64,000 bases of DNA from Faecalibacter sp. LW9 (GCF_034661295.1 NZ_CP141062.1:62001-126000); one strand, 5' to 3'; numbered from the stretch's first letter, positions 1 through 9,459 are shown. Notes: generated from the sequence alone by a model not told the origin. Translations and numbers: made by a program.

Positions 1-609
1 CCTTCAATAAAATGGTCGATTGGAAAACGGTTTTTGTTTTTGGTATCCCTGCTGTAATAGGAATTATCATTACCCGTGCATTGGTTATCCCTATGCTTCC
101 CGAAGTATTATTTACCATTCAACATTTTGAATTTACACGCGTGTACCATGTTTGGACTTTTCGCGCTATTAATGGTCTTGGCAGCTACGTCCATGTTATC
201 CGATAAAAAAGAAAGAAAATCGGAAGCAAAAAAAGGGACATTTCAACCATTAATCCTTTCGGAAGGCTTTTTTATTGGCGCTTTAACGGGATTAGTTGGT
301 GCTGGAGGTGGATTTTTGATTGTACCAGCATTAATGGTTATCGCCCAATTGGATATGAAACGTGCATCAGCCACTTCATTAATGATTATTGCGATTAACT
401 CATTGATGGGATTTTTTCTAGGTGATGCTACTAAAATTTCAATTGATTGGCAATTCCTAGGGTTGTTTGTTGCCATTGCGATGGTTGGAATTATTATTGG
501 AACGTATATCAATCAATATTTACCAGTTAAATTATTAAAGAAGATATTTGCCTACTTTATTATGACAATGGCTATCTTTATTTTCATTGAAGAATTTATA
601 ATTGCATAA
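1..609 (+). pseudogene. TauE/SafE family membrane transporter, 5'-partial and frameshifted
   Basis: This is the C-terminal part of a multi-pass sulfite/organosulfur exporter of the TauE/SafE family. It enters from outside the window in the frame of base 3. Around 139-150 the reading must move forward by one base to continue as MFGLFALLMVLAATSM and on to the stop at 607-609. The second TauE repeat is recognisable by the GALTGLVGAGGGFLIVPAL motif, followed by three further membrane segments. The break equals one extra base or two missing ones, so the gene is a pseudogene or carries a sequencing error. Next to a methyltransferase and a persulfide dioxygenase-like gene it fits sulfur handling (inference). 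Confidence 0.8.
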
Positions 610-610
610 C

Positions 611-1195
611 ATGTGTTTTAATGCTCAATTTTGGAATGAACGATATCAATCACAACAAACGGGTTGGGATTTAAAATCGCCTTCTACTCCTTTAAAAGAA
701 TATATTGATCAACTTTCTGATCTATCCCTTCGCATCCTTATTCCAGGTTGTGGAAATGCTTATGAAGCAGAATATTTATTGGAAAAAGGATTCTCCCATA
801 TTACATTAATTGATATCTCGGAAGTCTTAGTCCAAACCTTACAAGAAAAATTTAAAAACTACCCTCAAATTCAAGTGATTTTAGGCGATTTCTTTGATCT
901 ACAAGGAAGTTATGATTTAATTTTAGAACAAACATTTTTTTGTGCTTTACATCCCGATTTACGTTCCGCTTATGCGAATCAAATGAAAAATTTACTTTCA
1001 AAAAACGGAAAACTTGTAGGTGTAATGTTTCAACGGGATTTTGGAAATCCATATCCTCCATTTGGTGGTTCTAAAGAAGAATATCTGCAATTATTTGAAC
1101 CCTATTTTACAATTATTACCATGGAAGATTGTTATAATTCAATCCCACCTCGATCGGGAACAGAATTATTTATTCAATTAAAATCAAACGGTTAA
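611..1195 (+). CDS. SAM-dependent methyltransferase, TPMT family
   Basis: A 194-residue class I methyltransferase of the thiopurine S-methyltransferase-like family found in many Bacteroidota. The N-terminus has the family pattern FWNERY..GWD..SPSTPLKEYI, and the SAM-binding motif I is LIPGCGNAYEAEYL at about residues 47-60, followed by the acidic strand end LIDIS. I chose the ATG at 611 over an in-frame TTG at 602, because it lies one base after the upstream stop and gives the usual family N-terminus. The tight spacing suggests translation coupled to the transporter gene. The natural acceptor substrate is not evident from sequence. Confidence 0.88.
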   Translation: MCFNAQFWNERYQSQQTGWDLKSPSTPLKEYIDQLSDLSLRILIPGCGNAYEAEYLLEKGFSHITLIDISEVLVQTLQEKFKNYPQIQVILGDFFDLQGSYDLILEQTFFCALHPDLRSAYANQMKNLLSKNGKLVGVMFQRDFGNPYPPFGGSKEEYLQLFEPYFTIITMEDCYNSIPPRSGTELFIQLKSNG

Positions 1196-1237
1196 TGTAT
1201 TTATATTCAGTTAAAATAAATTAAATTGATGATGCTA

Positions 1238-1245
1238 TACCTTTG
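1238..1245 (+). promoter_or_regulatory. Candidate -7 promoter element TACCTTTG
   Basis: TACCTTTG matches the Bacteroidota -7 consensus TAnnTTTG. It lies in the 115-base gap before the MBL-fold/rhodanese gene, 65 bases upstream of its ATG. I see no good TTG -33 element at the usual spacing, so this is a weak call. Confidence 0.35.
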
Positions 1246-1310
1246 TTTTGTCGGATTAACTACCATTCACAACGTATAAATTCGTAATTTTACACTAATA
1301 AACTCACATA

Positions 1311-2744
1311 ATGAAAGTCGAACAAATATATACCGGATGTTTAGCTCAAGGAGCCTATTACATTGAGAGCAATGGAGAAGTTGCAATCATTGACCCATTG
1401 AGAGAAACACAATCTTATGTTGATCAAGCCGAGAAAGATGGAGCAAAAATTAAATACATTTTTGAAACACACTTTCATGCTGATTTCGTTTCAGGACACG
1501 TCGATTTAGCTCAAAAAACAGGAGCAACGATTGTTTATGGTCCTACGGCTAACCCTTCATTTGATGCGCATATCGCAACCGATCATGAAGTATTTCAACT
1601 GGGGAATATTACGATTACCGCTTTACATACACCAGGTCATACGATGGAATCTACTACTTATTTATTGAAAGATGAAAATGGAGTAGATAAAATGATCTTT
1701 ACAGGAGATACCTTATTTATTGGTGATGTGGGTCGTCCCGATCTAGCGCAAAAATTAGATACAGATCTTACACAAGAAAAATTAGCAGGCTATTTATATG
1801 ATTCGTTACGCGAAAAAATTATGCCTTTAGCGGATGATCTTATTGTTTATCCTGCCCACGGTGCTGGTTCCGCTTGTGGAAAAAATATGAGTAAAGAAAC
1901 TTTTGATACATTAGGACATCAAAAAGAAGTAAACTACGCTTTAAATCCGAATTTATCAAAAGAAGAATTTATTACAGAACTAACTTCAGGTTTAATGCCT
2001 CCTCCTTTCTATTTCCCAGAAAATGTGATGTTGAATAAAGGAGGATATGAATCTTTAGAAGTCATTAAAGAAAGAGGATCTCGCGCATTAACGCCTGATG
2101 AGTTTCTTCAAGTAGCCGAAGAATCTAACGCATTAATTTTGGATGTACGCGATCCACAAACCTTTGCAACTGGATTTATTCCTGGTTCTATTAACATTGG
2201 AATCAAAGGTCAATTTGCACCTTGGGTTGGAACTTTAATTACGGACATCAAGCAACCTATTTTAATCGTTGCGGAAAACGGTGTTGAACAGGAAGCTATT
2301 ACTCGTTTAGCACGTGTAGGATACGACCATACGATTGGATATTTGGCAGGTGGCATCGATGCTTGGGTAGAAGCGAAAAAAGAATTGGATGAAATCGTTT
2401 CAGTTTCTCCTGAAGAATTCGTAGAATTAGCGGAGGAAGCTGAATTAAAAATCCTAGATGTTCGTAAACCAGGAGAATTTGCAAACGGACATGTTGAAGG
2501 TGCTATTACTGCCCCATTGGATTTTATCAACGAATCCATGAAAGCAATTGATCCAGAAGAAACCTATTTAGTACATTGTGCTGGTGGTTATCGATCGATG
2601 ATTTTCACTTCGATTTTAAGAGCTCGTGGATATGAAAACTTAATTGATGTTGCCGGAGGTTTTGGAAAAATCAAAGATGTTGAAGGCGTTAAATTAGTGG
2701 ATGGTACATCTTCTTGTTCATCGACTTCTTGTTCACCTCAATAA
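1311..2744 (+). CDS. MBL-fold persulfide dioxygenase-like protein with two rhodanese domains
   Basis: A 477-residue cytoplasmic protein. Residues 1-230 are a metallo-beta-lactamase fold of the ETHE1/persulfide dioxygenase type, with metal ligands in THFHADF (H54, H56, D58), H111 in TPGHT, D134 in FTGDT and H184 in YPAHGAG. Two rhodanese domains follow, at about 260-355 and 365-465. The second keeps the catalytic Cys (VHCAGGYRS, about residue 423). The first has VAENGVEQ at that site, no Cys, and is presumably structural. The tail is Cys-rich (SSCSSTSCSPQ). The family oxidises protein or glutathione persulfides to sulfite and moves sulfane sulfur, and a TauE-type exporter lies just upstream. 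Activity here is inferred. Confidence 0.88.
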   Translation: MKVEQIYTGCLAQGAYYIESNGEVAIIDPLRETQSYVDQAEKDGAKIKYIFETHFHADFVSGHVDLAQKTGATIVYGPTANPSFDAHIATDHEVFQLGNITITALHTPGHTMESTTYLLKDENGVDKMIFTGDTLFIGDVGRPDLAQKLDTDLTQEKLAGYLYDSLREKIMPLADDLIVYPAHGAGSACGKNMSKETFDTLGHQKEVNYALNPNLSKEEFITELTSGLMPPPFYFPENVMLNKGGYESLEVIKERGSRALTPDEFLQVAEESNALILDVRDPQTFATGFIPGSINIGIKGQFAPWVGTLITDIKQPILIVAENGVEQEAITRLARVGYDHTIGYLAGGIDAWVEAKKELDEIVSVSPEEFVELAEEAELKILDVRKPGEFANGHVEGAITAPLDFINESMKAIDPEETYLVHCAGGYRSMIFTSILRARGYENLIDVAGGFGKIKDVEGVKLVDGTSSCSSTSCSPQ

Positions 2745-2774
2745 AATATAAACTAAAATAATTGGTTTTGAAAT

Positions 2775-2815
2775 GAGGCTGTCTCAAAAGTGAGACAGCT
2801 TTTTTTTAAGAAAAA
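2775..2815 (+). terminator. Terminator-like hairpin at the IS left end
   Basis: Inside the left terminus, GCTGTCTCA and TGAGACAGC pair around an AAAG loop and are followed by eight T. This has the form of an intrinsic terminator and would stop outside transcription from entering the transposase gene. The same structure is in copy 2. Confidence 0.6.
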
Positions 2816-2816
2816 A

Positions 2817-2834
2817 GGAAAGCCTAAGCTTTCC
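2817..2834. repeat. Subterminal inverted repeat in IS copy 1
   Basis: GGAAAGC and GCTTTCC flank a CTAA spacer just upstream of the transposase start. In RNA this would form a small hairpin near the translation start; its role is unknown. Confidence 0.55.
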
Positions 2835-2863
2835 CAATTGGTGCAATTTTATTAAATTGCTGT

Positions 2864-4201
2864 GTGTATACTAGTTCGAAAATAGTCTTTAAAGATTACA
2901 ATCCCAAAGAAAATTTGCTTTTTCCTCCAAATTTATCGGAGTTGATAGAAGAAAAGCATCCTGTTAGAGTTATTTCCAATATAATAGATGGTTTAGCAAT
3001 TAAAAATCTTATTAATAGCTATAAACCATATGGAACATCATCTTATCACCCAAAAATGCTTCTGAAAGTGTTGATTTATGGCTACCTAAGTAATATTTAT
3101 TCAAGCCGTAAATTAGAACAAGCACTGAAAGAAAATATTCATTTTATGTGGCTTTCTGGAATGAATCGTCCTGACCATAATACGATAAATCGCTTTCGTA
3201 GCGAGCGATTAAAAGGTAAACTGAAATCTATATTCACTCAAATAGTCTTGCTTTTAGAAAAAGAAGGAATCGTTAGTTTAACAACCACTTTTGTTGATGG
3301 GACTAAGATTGAGGCAAGCGCTAATCGCTATACATTCGTTTGGGGAAGAGCGATTAAAAAACACAAAGCTAGAATTTCTGAGCAGTTAGAAGACTTATGG
3401 AATTACGCAGAAAGTGTAGCAAAAGAAGAGCTTCAAAACACAGAAAATATTGAATTTAAAGAAATCGATTCTGAAAAAGTCACACAAACAATTGATAAGA
3501 TAAATGAAGTTTTGAAAGATAAAAAAATCCCATCAAAGATTCGTCAAAAGCTCAATTATGGAAAGAAAAATTGGTCTAAGAATTTAGAAAAATACAAAAA
3601 ACAAGAAGAGATTTTACAACAAAGAAATTCTTACTCTAAGACCGATACAGATGCTACATTTATGAGAATGAAAGAAGATCATATGAAAAATGGTCAGCTA
3701 AAACCCGCTTATAATCTGCAAATCTCCACGAATAAACAGTATATTTTACATTATTCTATTCACCATAATCCAACCGATACAAAAACTCTAAAACCTCATT
3801 TAGCAGGTTTTGAGCAGCATTACCATAGAACTCCAAAAGAGCTTGTAGCCGATGCGGGCTATGGCTCAGAAGAAAATTATAACTTGCTTAAATCAAAAAA
3901 GATAAAACCTTACGTAAAATACAATTACTTCAGAAAAGATCAAAAATCAGGACAAATTACTTCTTCAGAGAGCAATCCCAAACTGGCTAAAATAAGAGAA
4001 AAAGCATATAAACTTCTCAATACAGTGAGAGGTATCAAACTCAGAAAACAAAGATGTCACGATGTTGAACCAGTTTTTGCCGAAATAAAACACAACAAAA
4101 ACTTTAAACGATTTATGTTAAGAGGAGTTGATAAAGTCGAAATTGAAGTCGGCTTACTTGCTATTGCTCATAACTTAAAGAAAATGGCGAAAATCACCTG
4201 A
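2864..4201 (+). CDS. IS1182-family transposase, copy 1
   Basis: A 445-residue DDE transposase that catalyses movement of the surrounding insertion sequence. It has the N-terminal helical domain with HPKMLLKVLIYGY and RSERL at about 62-125, typical of IS1182/IS4-like enzymes. The acidic residues I would place in the active site are in TTFVDGTKIEA (about residue 147), LVADAGYGSEE (about 330) and the C-terminal HDVEPVFAEIKHN (about 405). Translation appears to begin at a GTG at 2864; there is no ATG near. It differs from copy 2 by two residues (K/R near 235, A/V near 381). It has no visible frameshift and is probably active. Confidence 0.95.
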   Translation: MYTSSKIVFKDYNPKENLLFPPNLSELIEEKHPVRVISNIIDGLAIKNLINSYKPYGTSSYHPKMLLKVLIYGYLSNIYSSRKLEQALKENIHFMWLSGMNRPDHNTINRFRSERLKGKLKSIFTQIVLLLEKEGIVSLTTTFVDGTKIEASANRYTFVWGRAIKKHKARISEQLEDLWNYAESVAKEELQNTENIEFKEIDSEKVTQTIDKINEVLKDKKIPSKIRQKLNYGKKNWSKNLEKYKKQEEILQQRNSYSKTDTDATFMRMKEDHMKNGQLKPAYNLQISTNKQYILHYSIHHNPTDTKTLKPHLAGFEQHYHRTPKELVADAGYGSEENYNLLKSKKIKPYVKYNYFRKDQKSGQITSSESNPKLAKIREKAYKLLNTVRGIKLRKQRCHDVEPVFAEIKHNKNFKRFMLRGVDKVEIEVGLLAIAHNLKKMAKIT

Positions 4202-4313
4202 AAAAAGTTCATTTTACCATCATTTTTACATTTTTTGCTTATTTAATTCAATTTTGAACTATTAAATTACAAAATTAGATTCATCAGATAAAATACAAAA
4301 AAAAGAGACTGTC

Positions 4314-4344
4314 TTTTGAGACAGCCTCATTTTTTTTATCTTCG
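4314..4344 (+). promoter_or_regulatory. Possible hybrid promoter across the IS right end
   Basis: TTTTG in the IS right terminus (4314-4318) is followed after 18 bases by TATCTTCG (4337-4344) in the flanking DNA. This resembles the Bacteroidota -33 TTTG / -7 TAnnTTTG arrangement with one mismatch at -7, 16 bases before the next ATG. It is inference only. Confidence 0.35.
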
Positions 4345-4360
4345 CTCAAATTAAACTTCA

Positions 4361-4879
4361 ATGAAAAACTTATTTTTAACGCTTGCACTTGCTATCGGAT
4401 TTTCGATGTCAACTCAAGCACAAACTACATTACAGGGCGCTGAATCATTTTCAGTTCAACTTCCTGTTGGATTCCAACGAACAGTTGGAGCAAATGATTT
4501 AGCTTCTGTCCAATGGGAAAACACCGAAGAAGAATTATATGGTTACATCATTTTCGAAAATGTAGATGAATTGAAAATGAATGAAATCGGTACCGATATT
4601 AAAACCTATGCAACATTGGCTTTGAATGATTTTAATTCTTTAAAAAATTTCAAATTAATCGATACAAAGACCTATAAAACAGATGCTGGGAAAGAAACTT
4701 TAGCTCAAGTTTTCTCGTATTATAATGAAGATTTAGAAATGGATATTTATTTACAAATCAATGTCTATAAAACAGCTCAATTCATTTATAAGATGATTTC
4801 ATACGGAGATGAAGCAACCTTTAAACAATCCAGCACTCATATTGACTTTATCACGAAGAAAATTAAATTTCCATCATAA
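4361..4879 (+). CDS. Secreted protein of unknown function
   Basis: A 172-residue protein with a clear signal peptide (hydrophobic residues 4-17, cleavage probably after TQA at about residue 20). I do not recognise a family. The mature part is mixed alpha/beta in composition, with no cysteines and many acidic and lysine residues, as in small periplasmic proteins. The start codon is only 32 bp from the right end of IS copy 1, so the original promoter has probably been cut off or replaced by one including the IS end. A terminator follows at once, so the gene is a single unit. Confidence 0.7.
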   Translation: MKNLFLTLALAIGFSMSTQAQTTLQGAESFSVQLPVGFQRTVGANDLASVQWENTEEELYGYIIFENVDELKMNEIGTDIKTYATLALNDFNSLKNFKLIDTKTYKTDAGKETLAQVFSYYNEDLEMDIYLQINVYKTAQFIYKMISYGDEATFKQSSTHIDFITKKIKFPS

Positions 4880-4885
4880 TACACA

Positions 4886-4914
4886 AAAACCTTCTTTAAA
4901 AGAAGGTTTTTTTA
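4886..4914 (+). terminator. Intrinsic terminator
   Basis: AAAACCTTCTTT and AAGAAGGTTTT pair around a short loop and end in a T run. It closes the secreted-protein gene 4361-4879. Confidence 0.75.
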
Positions 4915-4953
4915 TTTCATAATCATTTTATTTGACTTATGATGGGAATTTGA

Positions 4954-5406
4954 TTACCTCAACGGAAGATAGGATTCAATCAGTTTATATAAACTTAACA
5001 CTTCATGATCTTGATCTTTCTGATCAAATGTTTTCGTTGAATAAATCCCATTTTCATCTTTTATGATTAGAATAGACTTGACGTTTTTCATCATCAATCG
5101 TCCCTCTTCTCCCGCACTTGTTTGCTTATAAATGATATAATCATCAATCTTTTTATAATCGATTGATTCAATTTTTTTTAAAATCGAATCCCATTGAGGC
5201 TTAGTTAAAGGATAGGTATATACTTCGTTATTTTCTAAAATTTCGTATGTATTCGAAGAAATCTTAATCCCATTTTTTACATGATGATTTTCTTGATAAA
5301 GTTCAATGGATTGAATGTTATTTTTGTTTTCATTTATTACATTTACCTGACAACCAATCATTAATAAATAAATCAACAGGAATATCAGTCGTTTTAAATG
5401 TATCAT
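4954..5406 (-). CDS. Putative small lipoprotein, unknown function
   Basis: A 150-residue protein with a lipoprotein signal: a basic start, hydrophobic residues 7-17 and a lipobox ending at Cys19 (LMIGC). An in-frame ATG 45 bases upstream exists, but starting there would bury the signal peptide, so I chose 5406. The mature part contains GEEGRLMMKNVKSILIIKD and otherwise matches no family I know. Its promoter region is shared with the divergent secreted protease gene. It is presumably anchored in the inner or outer membrane. Confidence 0.6.
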   Translation of the reverse strand: MIHLKRLIFLLIYLLMIGCQVNVINENKNNIQSIELYQENHHVKNGIKISSNTYEILENNEVYTYPLTKPQWDSILKKIESIDYKKIDDYIIYKQTSAGEEGRLMMKNVKSILIIKDENGIYSTKTFDQKDQDHEVLSLYKLIESYLPLR

Positions 5407-5461
5407 AAGATTTATTTCTGTTCTTAAATTTACATGATTAAAATCAATCAACCTTATCTCT

Positions 5462-8087
5462 ATGAAGAAATATTTTATTCTCTTATTTTCATTGAGTTTA
5501 CCCTTTTTTGGATACGCTCAATGGAATGAAACACATTCAAAAAATGTTATCGAAATCAAAGATTCTAAAAAAAAATATACCTCCACGAGCTATATATGCT
5601 TTAGACCATCAAATTATCGATAATCTTTTAAGTCGATTAAATCATAAATCGATTCATCAAACGACCGAGATCAACTTCCCAAATGCTCATGGCGAAATGG
5701 AAACATTTGTAGTTTGGGAATCATCAAATTTTGCAGAAGCATTACAAGAACGTTTTCCACATCTAAGAGCATTTACCGGTTACAGTAAGAATTCTCCTCA
5801 TAAAATTGTACGATTCAGTTCTTCACATAAGGGATTATCTGTAATGATCATGGACAAGGGTATTTCTACTTATATTGAACCATATGATACTTTCAATAAA
5901 CATTATATTGTTTATGATTCTCATACCAAGAAACCTGAAGAATTTAAGCAATTTCAATGTGCTGTAGAAGGTGAACATGCTACAACTGAGAATGAAGAAT
6001 CAAGAGTACTCGCAGGAAATTTTAAAACATATCGCTTAGCATTATCCAATACAGGCGAATATGGTCAATATCATGGTGGTACCGTCGAAGATGTACTTGC
6101 GGCCATGAACAATACAATGACGCGTCTGAATGCAATATTCGAAAAAGATTTATCCATTCATTTTAATCTAATTGAACAAGTTCCAGATCAATTAATTTTC
6201 GTAGATCCTACTACTGATCCTTATTCTTCAGGAGGACCAGCAGAAGCCCATCGGGTGATTCGAAATTTAATCGATACCAATAATTATGATATGGGACATT
6301 TGTTGGATAAAGAAGACGCGAATGGATCAGCTTACCTTGAATCCTTATGTGATAATACAAGAAAAGGTGGTGGATGGACTGCTCATAATATCCCAGATGG
6401 TGCATTTTATGATGTAGATTACGTTGCCCATGAAATGGGACATCAATTAGGCGCTGGTCACACGTACACCATTTACTCTATTCAATCTGATCAAACTGTT
6501 GAAATTGGAAGTGGTAACACCATTATGGGGTATACCGGTATTACAGGTACTTTGGATGTTCAATCCAACTCTTATGATTACTTTCATTCAACAAGTATAG
6601 CTCAAATCAAAAATCATATCAATCGTTCAACCTGTGGAGTTACGCGAGCAATGGAAACTGATGGTCCTAGCGTAAATGCAGGTGCTGATTATACGATACC
6701 TAAAACAACACCATTTGTATTAACCAGCGAAGTTTCAGGACCAGATCTTGCAAATTTCACGCACAATTGGGAACAAATAGATATGGCAACATCCGCTCAA
6801 ATGGGAAATAATTCGTTAGCTTCTCCAACTAAAATAGCGGGACCTAACTTCAAATCGTTATTACCAGGTACTGAACACTATCGTTATCTCCCTGATTTTA
6901 ATGCTGTTTTAGCAGGTGTTTTATCAACGAAATGGGAATCTGTATCTAGTGTAGGTCGAGATTTAAACTTTTCAATAACTGTTCGAAACAACCATTCAAC
7001 CGATCCACAAACTGCTCGGGACGATGTAAAAGTTACTGTTTCCGCTGATGCTGGTCCATTTATGGTTACTGCACCAGCTGAAGGAGTTTCCACACAGTCT
7101 GGTCAACCATATCTTGTTACATGGGATATTGCAAATACGAATCATGCCCCTATTAATACTTCACAAGTAAACATTAAGTTTTCAAAAGATGGAGGTCAAA
7201 CATTCACGTATCTTATTCAAAACACTCCAAATGATGGAGAAGAAACCATTACAATCCCAGCTGGTTCACAATCAGATAATGCTTATATCATTGTAGAAGC
7301 TGTTGATAATATTTACTATGCTGTAAGTCCTAGCTTTGTTGTCGATTACGAAGTGAGAGGTGAAATTTGTAATACCTATACTTATAATGGAAATCCTATT
7401 GCAATTCTTGATGGACCAGGAGGAAGTGAAATTACTTCACCAGAAGTAACTGCACCGCTTATCATTTCTGATGAAGGAAACATTACGCGTGTAAAAGTTG
7501 GATTAAATGTCACACATCCTAATGTCAATCATTTAACTATTGGAATTGAAAATCCACAAGGGAATAGAGCGTTGGTATGGAATAGAACATGTTCAAATCG
7601 AGCGAACATTAATGCCACATTTGATGATACAGCAACCAATGTATCTTGTGTAGCTCCAATATCAGGTAACAATAAATCAAATGAACTGTTGAAAATCTTT
7701 AATGGAAAAAATGCAGCAGGCGAATGGAAAATTTATGCTTCGGATAACATGCCAGGCAATACCGGGCAAATCAATAGTTTCAGCCTTGAAGTGTGTAAAA
7801 GAGATGTACAAACCTTGAATGTTTCCGATTGGAATAAAGAAGTCAACCTTAACATCTACCCAAATCCATCGAATGGAGATTTTAATATTCAAGCAAAGAA
7901 TTTAAAACAAGATATCATTTCTGTAACCATTTATGAACTTACTGGAAAAATTATCAAAACAGATGTTATTTCTCATAAGGGTGGTGAATTCATTAAAAAC
8001 TATTCAATGCAATTACCAAGCGGAGTATATATTATCAATTTAGAAGGAGATTCTATCAAAACTTCACGAAAAATCATCGTGAAATAA
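5462..8087 (+). CDS. Secreted reprolysin-like metalloprotease with P domain and T9SS tail (frameshifted)
   Basis: The protein is about 874 residues once a frameshift is bridged. Translation from ATG 5462 gives a signal peptide ending in YAQ, then runs out of frame at nine A (5567-5575). Removing one A joins it to the long frame that continues to 8087. The catalytic zinc motif is HEMGHQLGAGHTY (HExxHxxGxxH) at about residue 322, as in reprolysin-type M12B-like enzymes. A proprotein-convertase P domain lies near 640-790, and a type A T9SS sorting tail (NIYPNPSNGDFNI...KTSRKIIVK) covers the last 75 residues. It is expected outside the cell. Read without the fix, it would start inside and lack a signal peptide. 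Confidence 0.85.
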
Positions 8088-8094
8088 TGATTAC

Positions 8095-8129
8095 AAAAAA
8101 AGTTCGGAAAATTATTCCGAACTTTTTTT
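8095..8129. terminator. Bidirectional intrinsic terminator
   Basis: AGTTCGGAA and TTCCGAACT form the stem, flanked by an A run and a T run, so it can serve both the protease gene on the plus strand and the glycosyltransferase gene on the minus strand. Confidence 0.8.
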
Positions 8130-9353
8130 ATTCTTTTGTTCTATCCAAAGCGACATGTATTTGGTCCCTTGATTATAATGATGTTGTAAGATCTGCCCCA
8201 TAAAATTTTGCTGACGATGCACTTCTAAATACGAAGTAATGGCATTAAAGTATTCTATGAAGTCCTTCTGAAAATTTTGCTTGGCATAATTGTGATTCAA
8301 TAATGCAATTCCGTTGTGTTGTGCAAAATTCCAAACTTCTTCATTTTGATAGAGTGTTATTGCTTGAGCTATAAATTCTTCATCATCTGAAGCAACAAAA
8401 CCATTCCATGCTAATCCACATTGCATCGCCTCCGCCCCTACAACAGTCGTAACATTTGGCGTTCCTGATTGCATAGCATCTACAAATTTACCTTTTGCAC
8501 CTGCACCAAACTGAATAGGAGCCAATAAAACTTTATATTGCTCCATCGTACGTTGAGCATCTATAGCACGACCTTTAATAAAAAATCGCTCCTTGGGATT
8601 ATGCAATTGCTCGACTTTCTGAGACGCATATGCCCCATAAATATGAAGTTCAGCTTTAGGCAATTTTTGACGTAAAACTGGCCAAATGACTTTTTTTAAA
8701 TGTTGTACGCAATTCCAATTCGGCTCATGGATAAAATTACCAATAAACATAAAATGCGCTCGTTCATCAAAAGATTTCCAAGATTCTATTTTTTCTTGGT
8801 CTATAGGTTCTTCTAAGAAGGGTACATAATAAAGCAATGCAGGATTGATATTGAACTGCTGCATAAGCATATCCATTTCTTCTCTCGAAATCATCAACGA
8901 GACATCACATCGTAAAATGGACGCAATTTCTCGCTTCGCATGATCTGAATATAACATTTGATTAGAGAATGCAACACCTTTTTTAACCGCTTCTTGTCGT
9001 GCATAACGCAAAAAATGAAGATCTTCTGTATCCAGTACTTTCACCGCATTTGGACATTCAGCAGAGACGCGCCAACTGTATTGTTCCTCAACCATATAAC
9101 GATCAAACAACACAACTTCAGGATTTAATTCTTTGATAAATGCATTAAATCGTTCGTCATTTAATTGAATTTCAACTTCTTCTACACCCAAATCCCCTAA
9201 AGGATAGCTAAATTCAGATTTTGATGCAGCGCTTGCAAAAGTAATATGATAATTTTCCGATTGAAACAGCTGAATCAATTGAATCATTCGTGTTCCAGCA
9301 GCAGATGATGTTGGTTCGGGCCATACAAGACCTATAATCAGCATTTTCTTCAT
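8112..9353 (-). CDS. Glycosyltransferase, GT4-like (GT-B fold)
   Basis: A 413-residue cytoplasmic enzyme of the GT-B type. The N-terminus starts with a strand and glycine-containing loop (LIIGLVWPEPTSSAAGTRM) typical of the acceptor domain. The C-terminal half has MFIGNFIHEPNWNCVQHL, then KAELHIYGAYAS, and a donor-site region PIQFGAGAKGKFVDAMQSGTP at about 295-315. It should transfer a nucleotide-activated sugar, but neither donor nor acceptor can be read from sequence. It has no glycan cluster around it and stands alone between two plus-strand genes. Confidence 0.8.
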   Translation of the reverse strand: MKKMLIIGLVWPEPTSSAAGTRMIQLIQLFQSENYHITFASAASKSEFSYPLGDLGVEEVEIQLNDERFNAFIKELNPEVVLFDRYMVEEQYSWRVSAECPNAVKVLDTEDLHFLRYARQEAVKKGVAFSNQMLYSDHAKREIASILRCDVSLMISREEMDMLMQQFNINPALLYYVPFLEEPIDQEKIESWKSFDERAHFMFIGNFIHEPNWNCVQHLKKVIWPVLRQKLPKAELHIYGAYASQKVEQLHNPKERFFIKGRAIDAQRTMEQYKVLLAPIQFGAGAKGKFVDAMQSGTPNVTTVVGAEAMQCGLAWNGFVASDDEEFIAQAITLYQNEEVWNFAQHNGIALLNHNYAKQNFQKDFIEYFNAITSYLEVHRQQNFMGQILQHHYNQGTKYMSLWIEQKNKKSSE

Positions 9354-9427
9354 GCGGCAAAATTACACTTTCTCAATCTTAATTTTGAATAATAATTCAT
9401 CAACATTCTTTATCGCTGAATTTCACC

Positions 9428-9435
9428 TAACTTTG
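9428..9435 (+). promoter_or_regulatory. Candidate -7 promoter element TAACTTTG
   Basis: An exact TAnnTTTG match 24 bases before the ATG at 9460. The -33 region is not distinct. Confidence 0.5.
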
Positions 9436-9459
9436 CATTTTAATTTATAAATCATTTTA

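Larger units (their letters stand above)
2775..4328 (+). mobile_element. IS1182-family insertion sequence, copy 1 (1554 bp)
   Basis: The ends are fixed by comparison with the copy at 62399-63952: identity begins and stops at the same bases and both are 1554 bp. The termini are perfect 16-bp inverted repeats, GAGGCTGTCTCAAAAG at the left and its complement at the right. A single transposase fills the element. The flanks are AAAT on the left and ATTT on the right, mutually complementary rather than a clear direct repeat. The two copies differ at only four positions that I found (3567, 3787, 4005, 4210), so they are recent. Confidence 0.93.
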
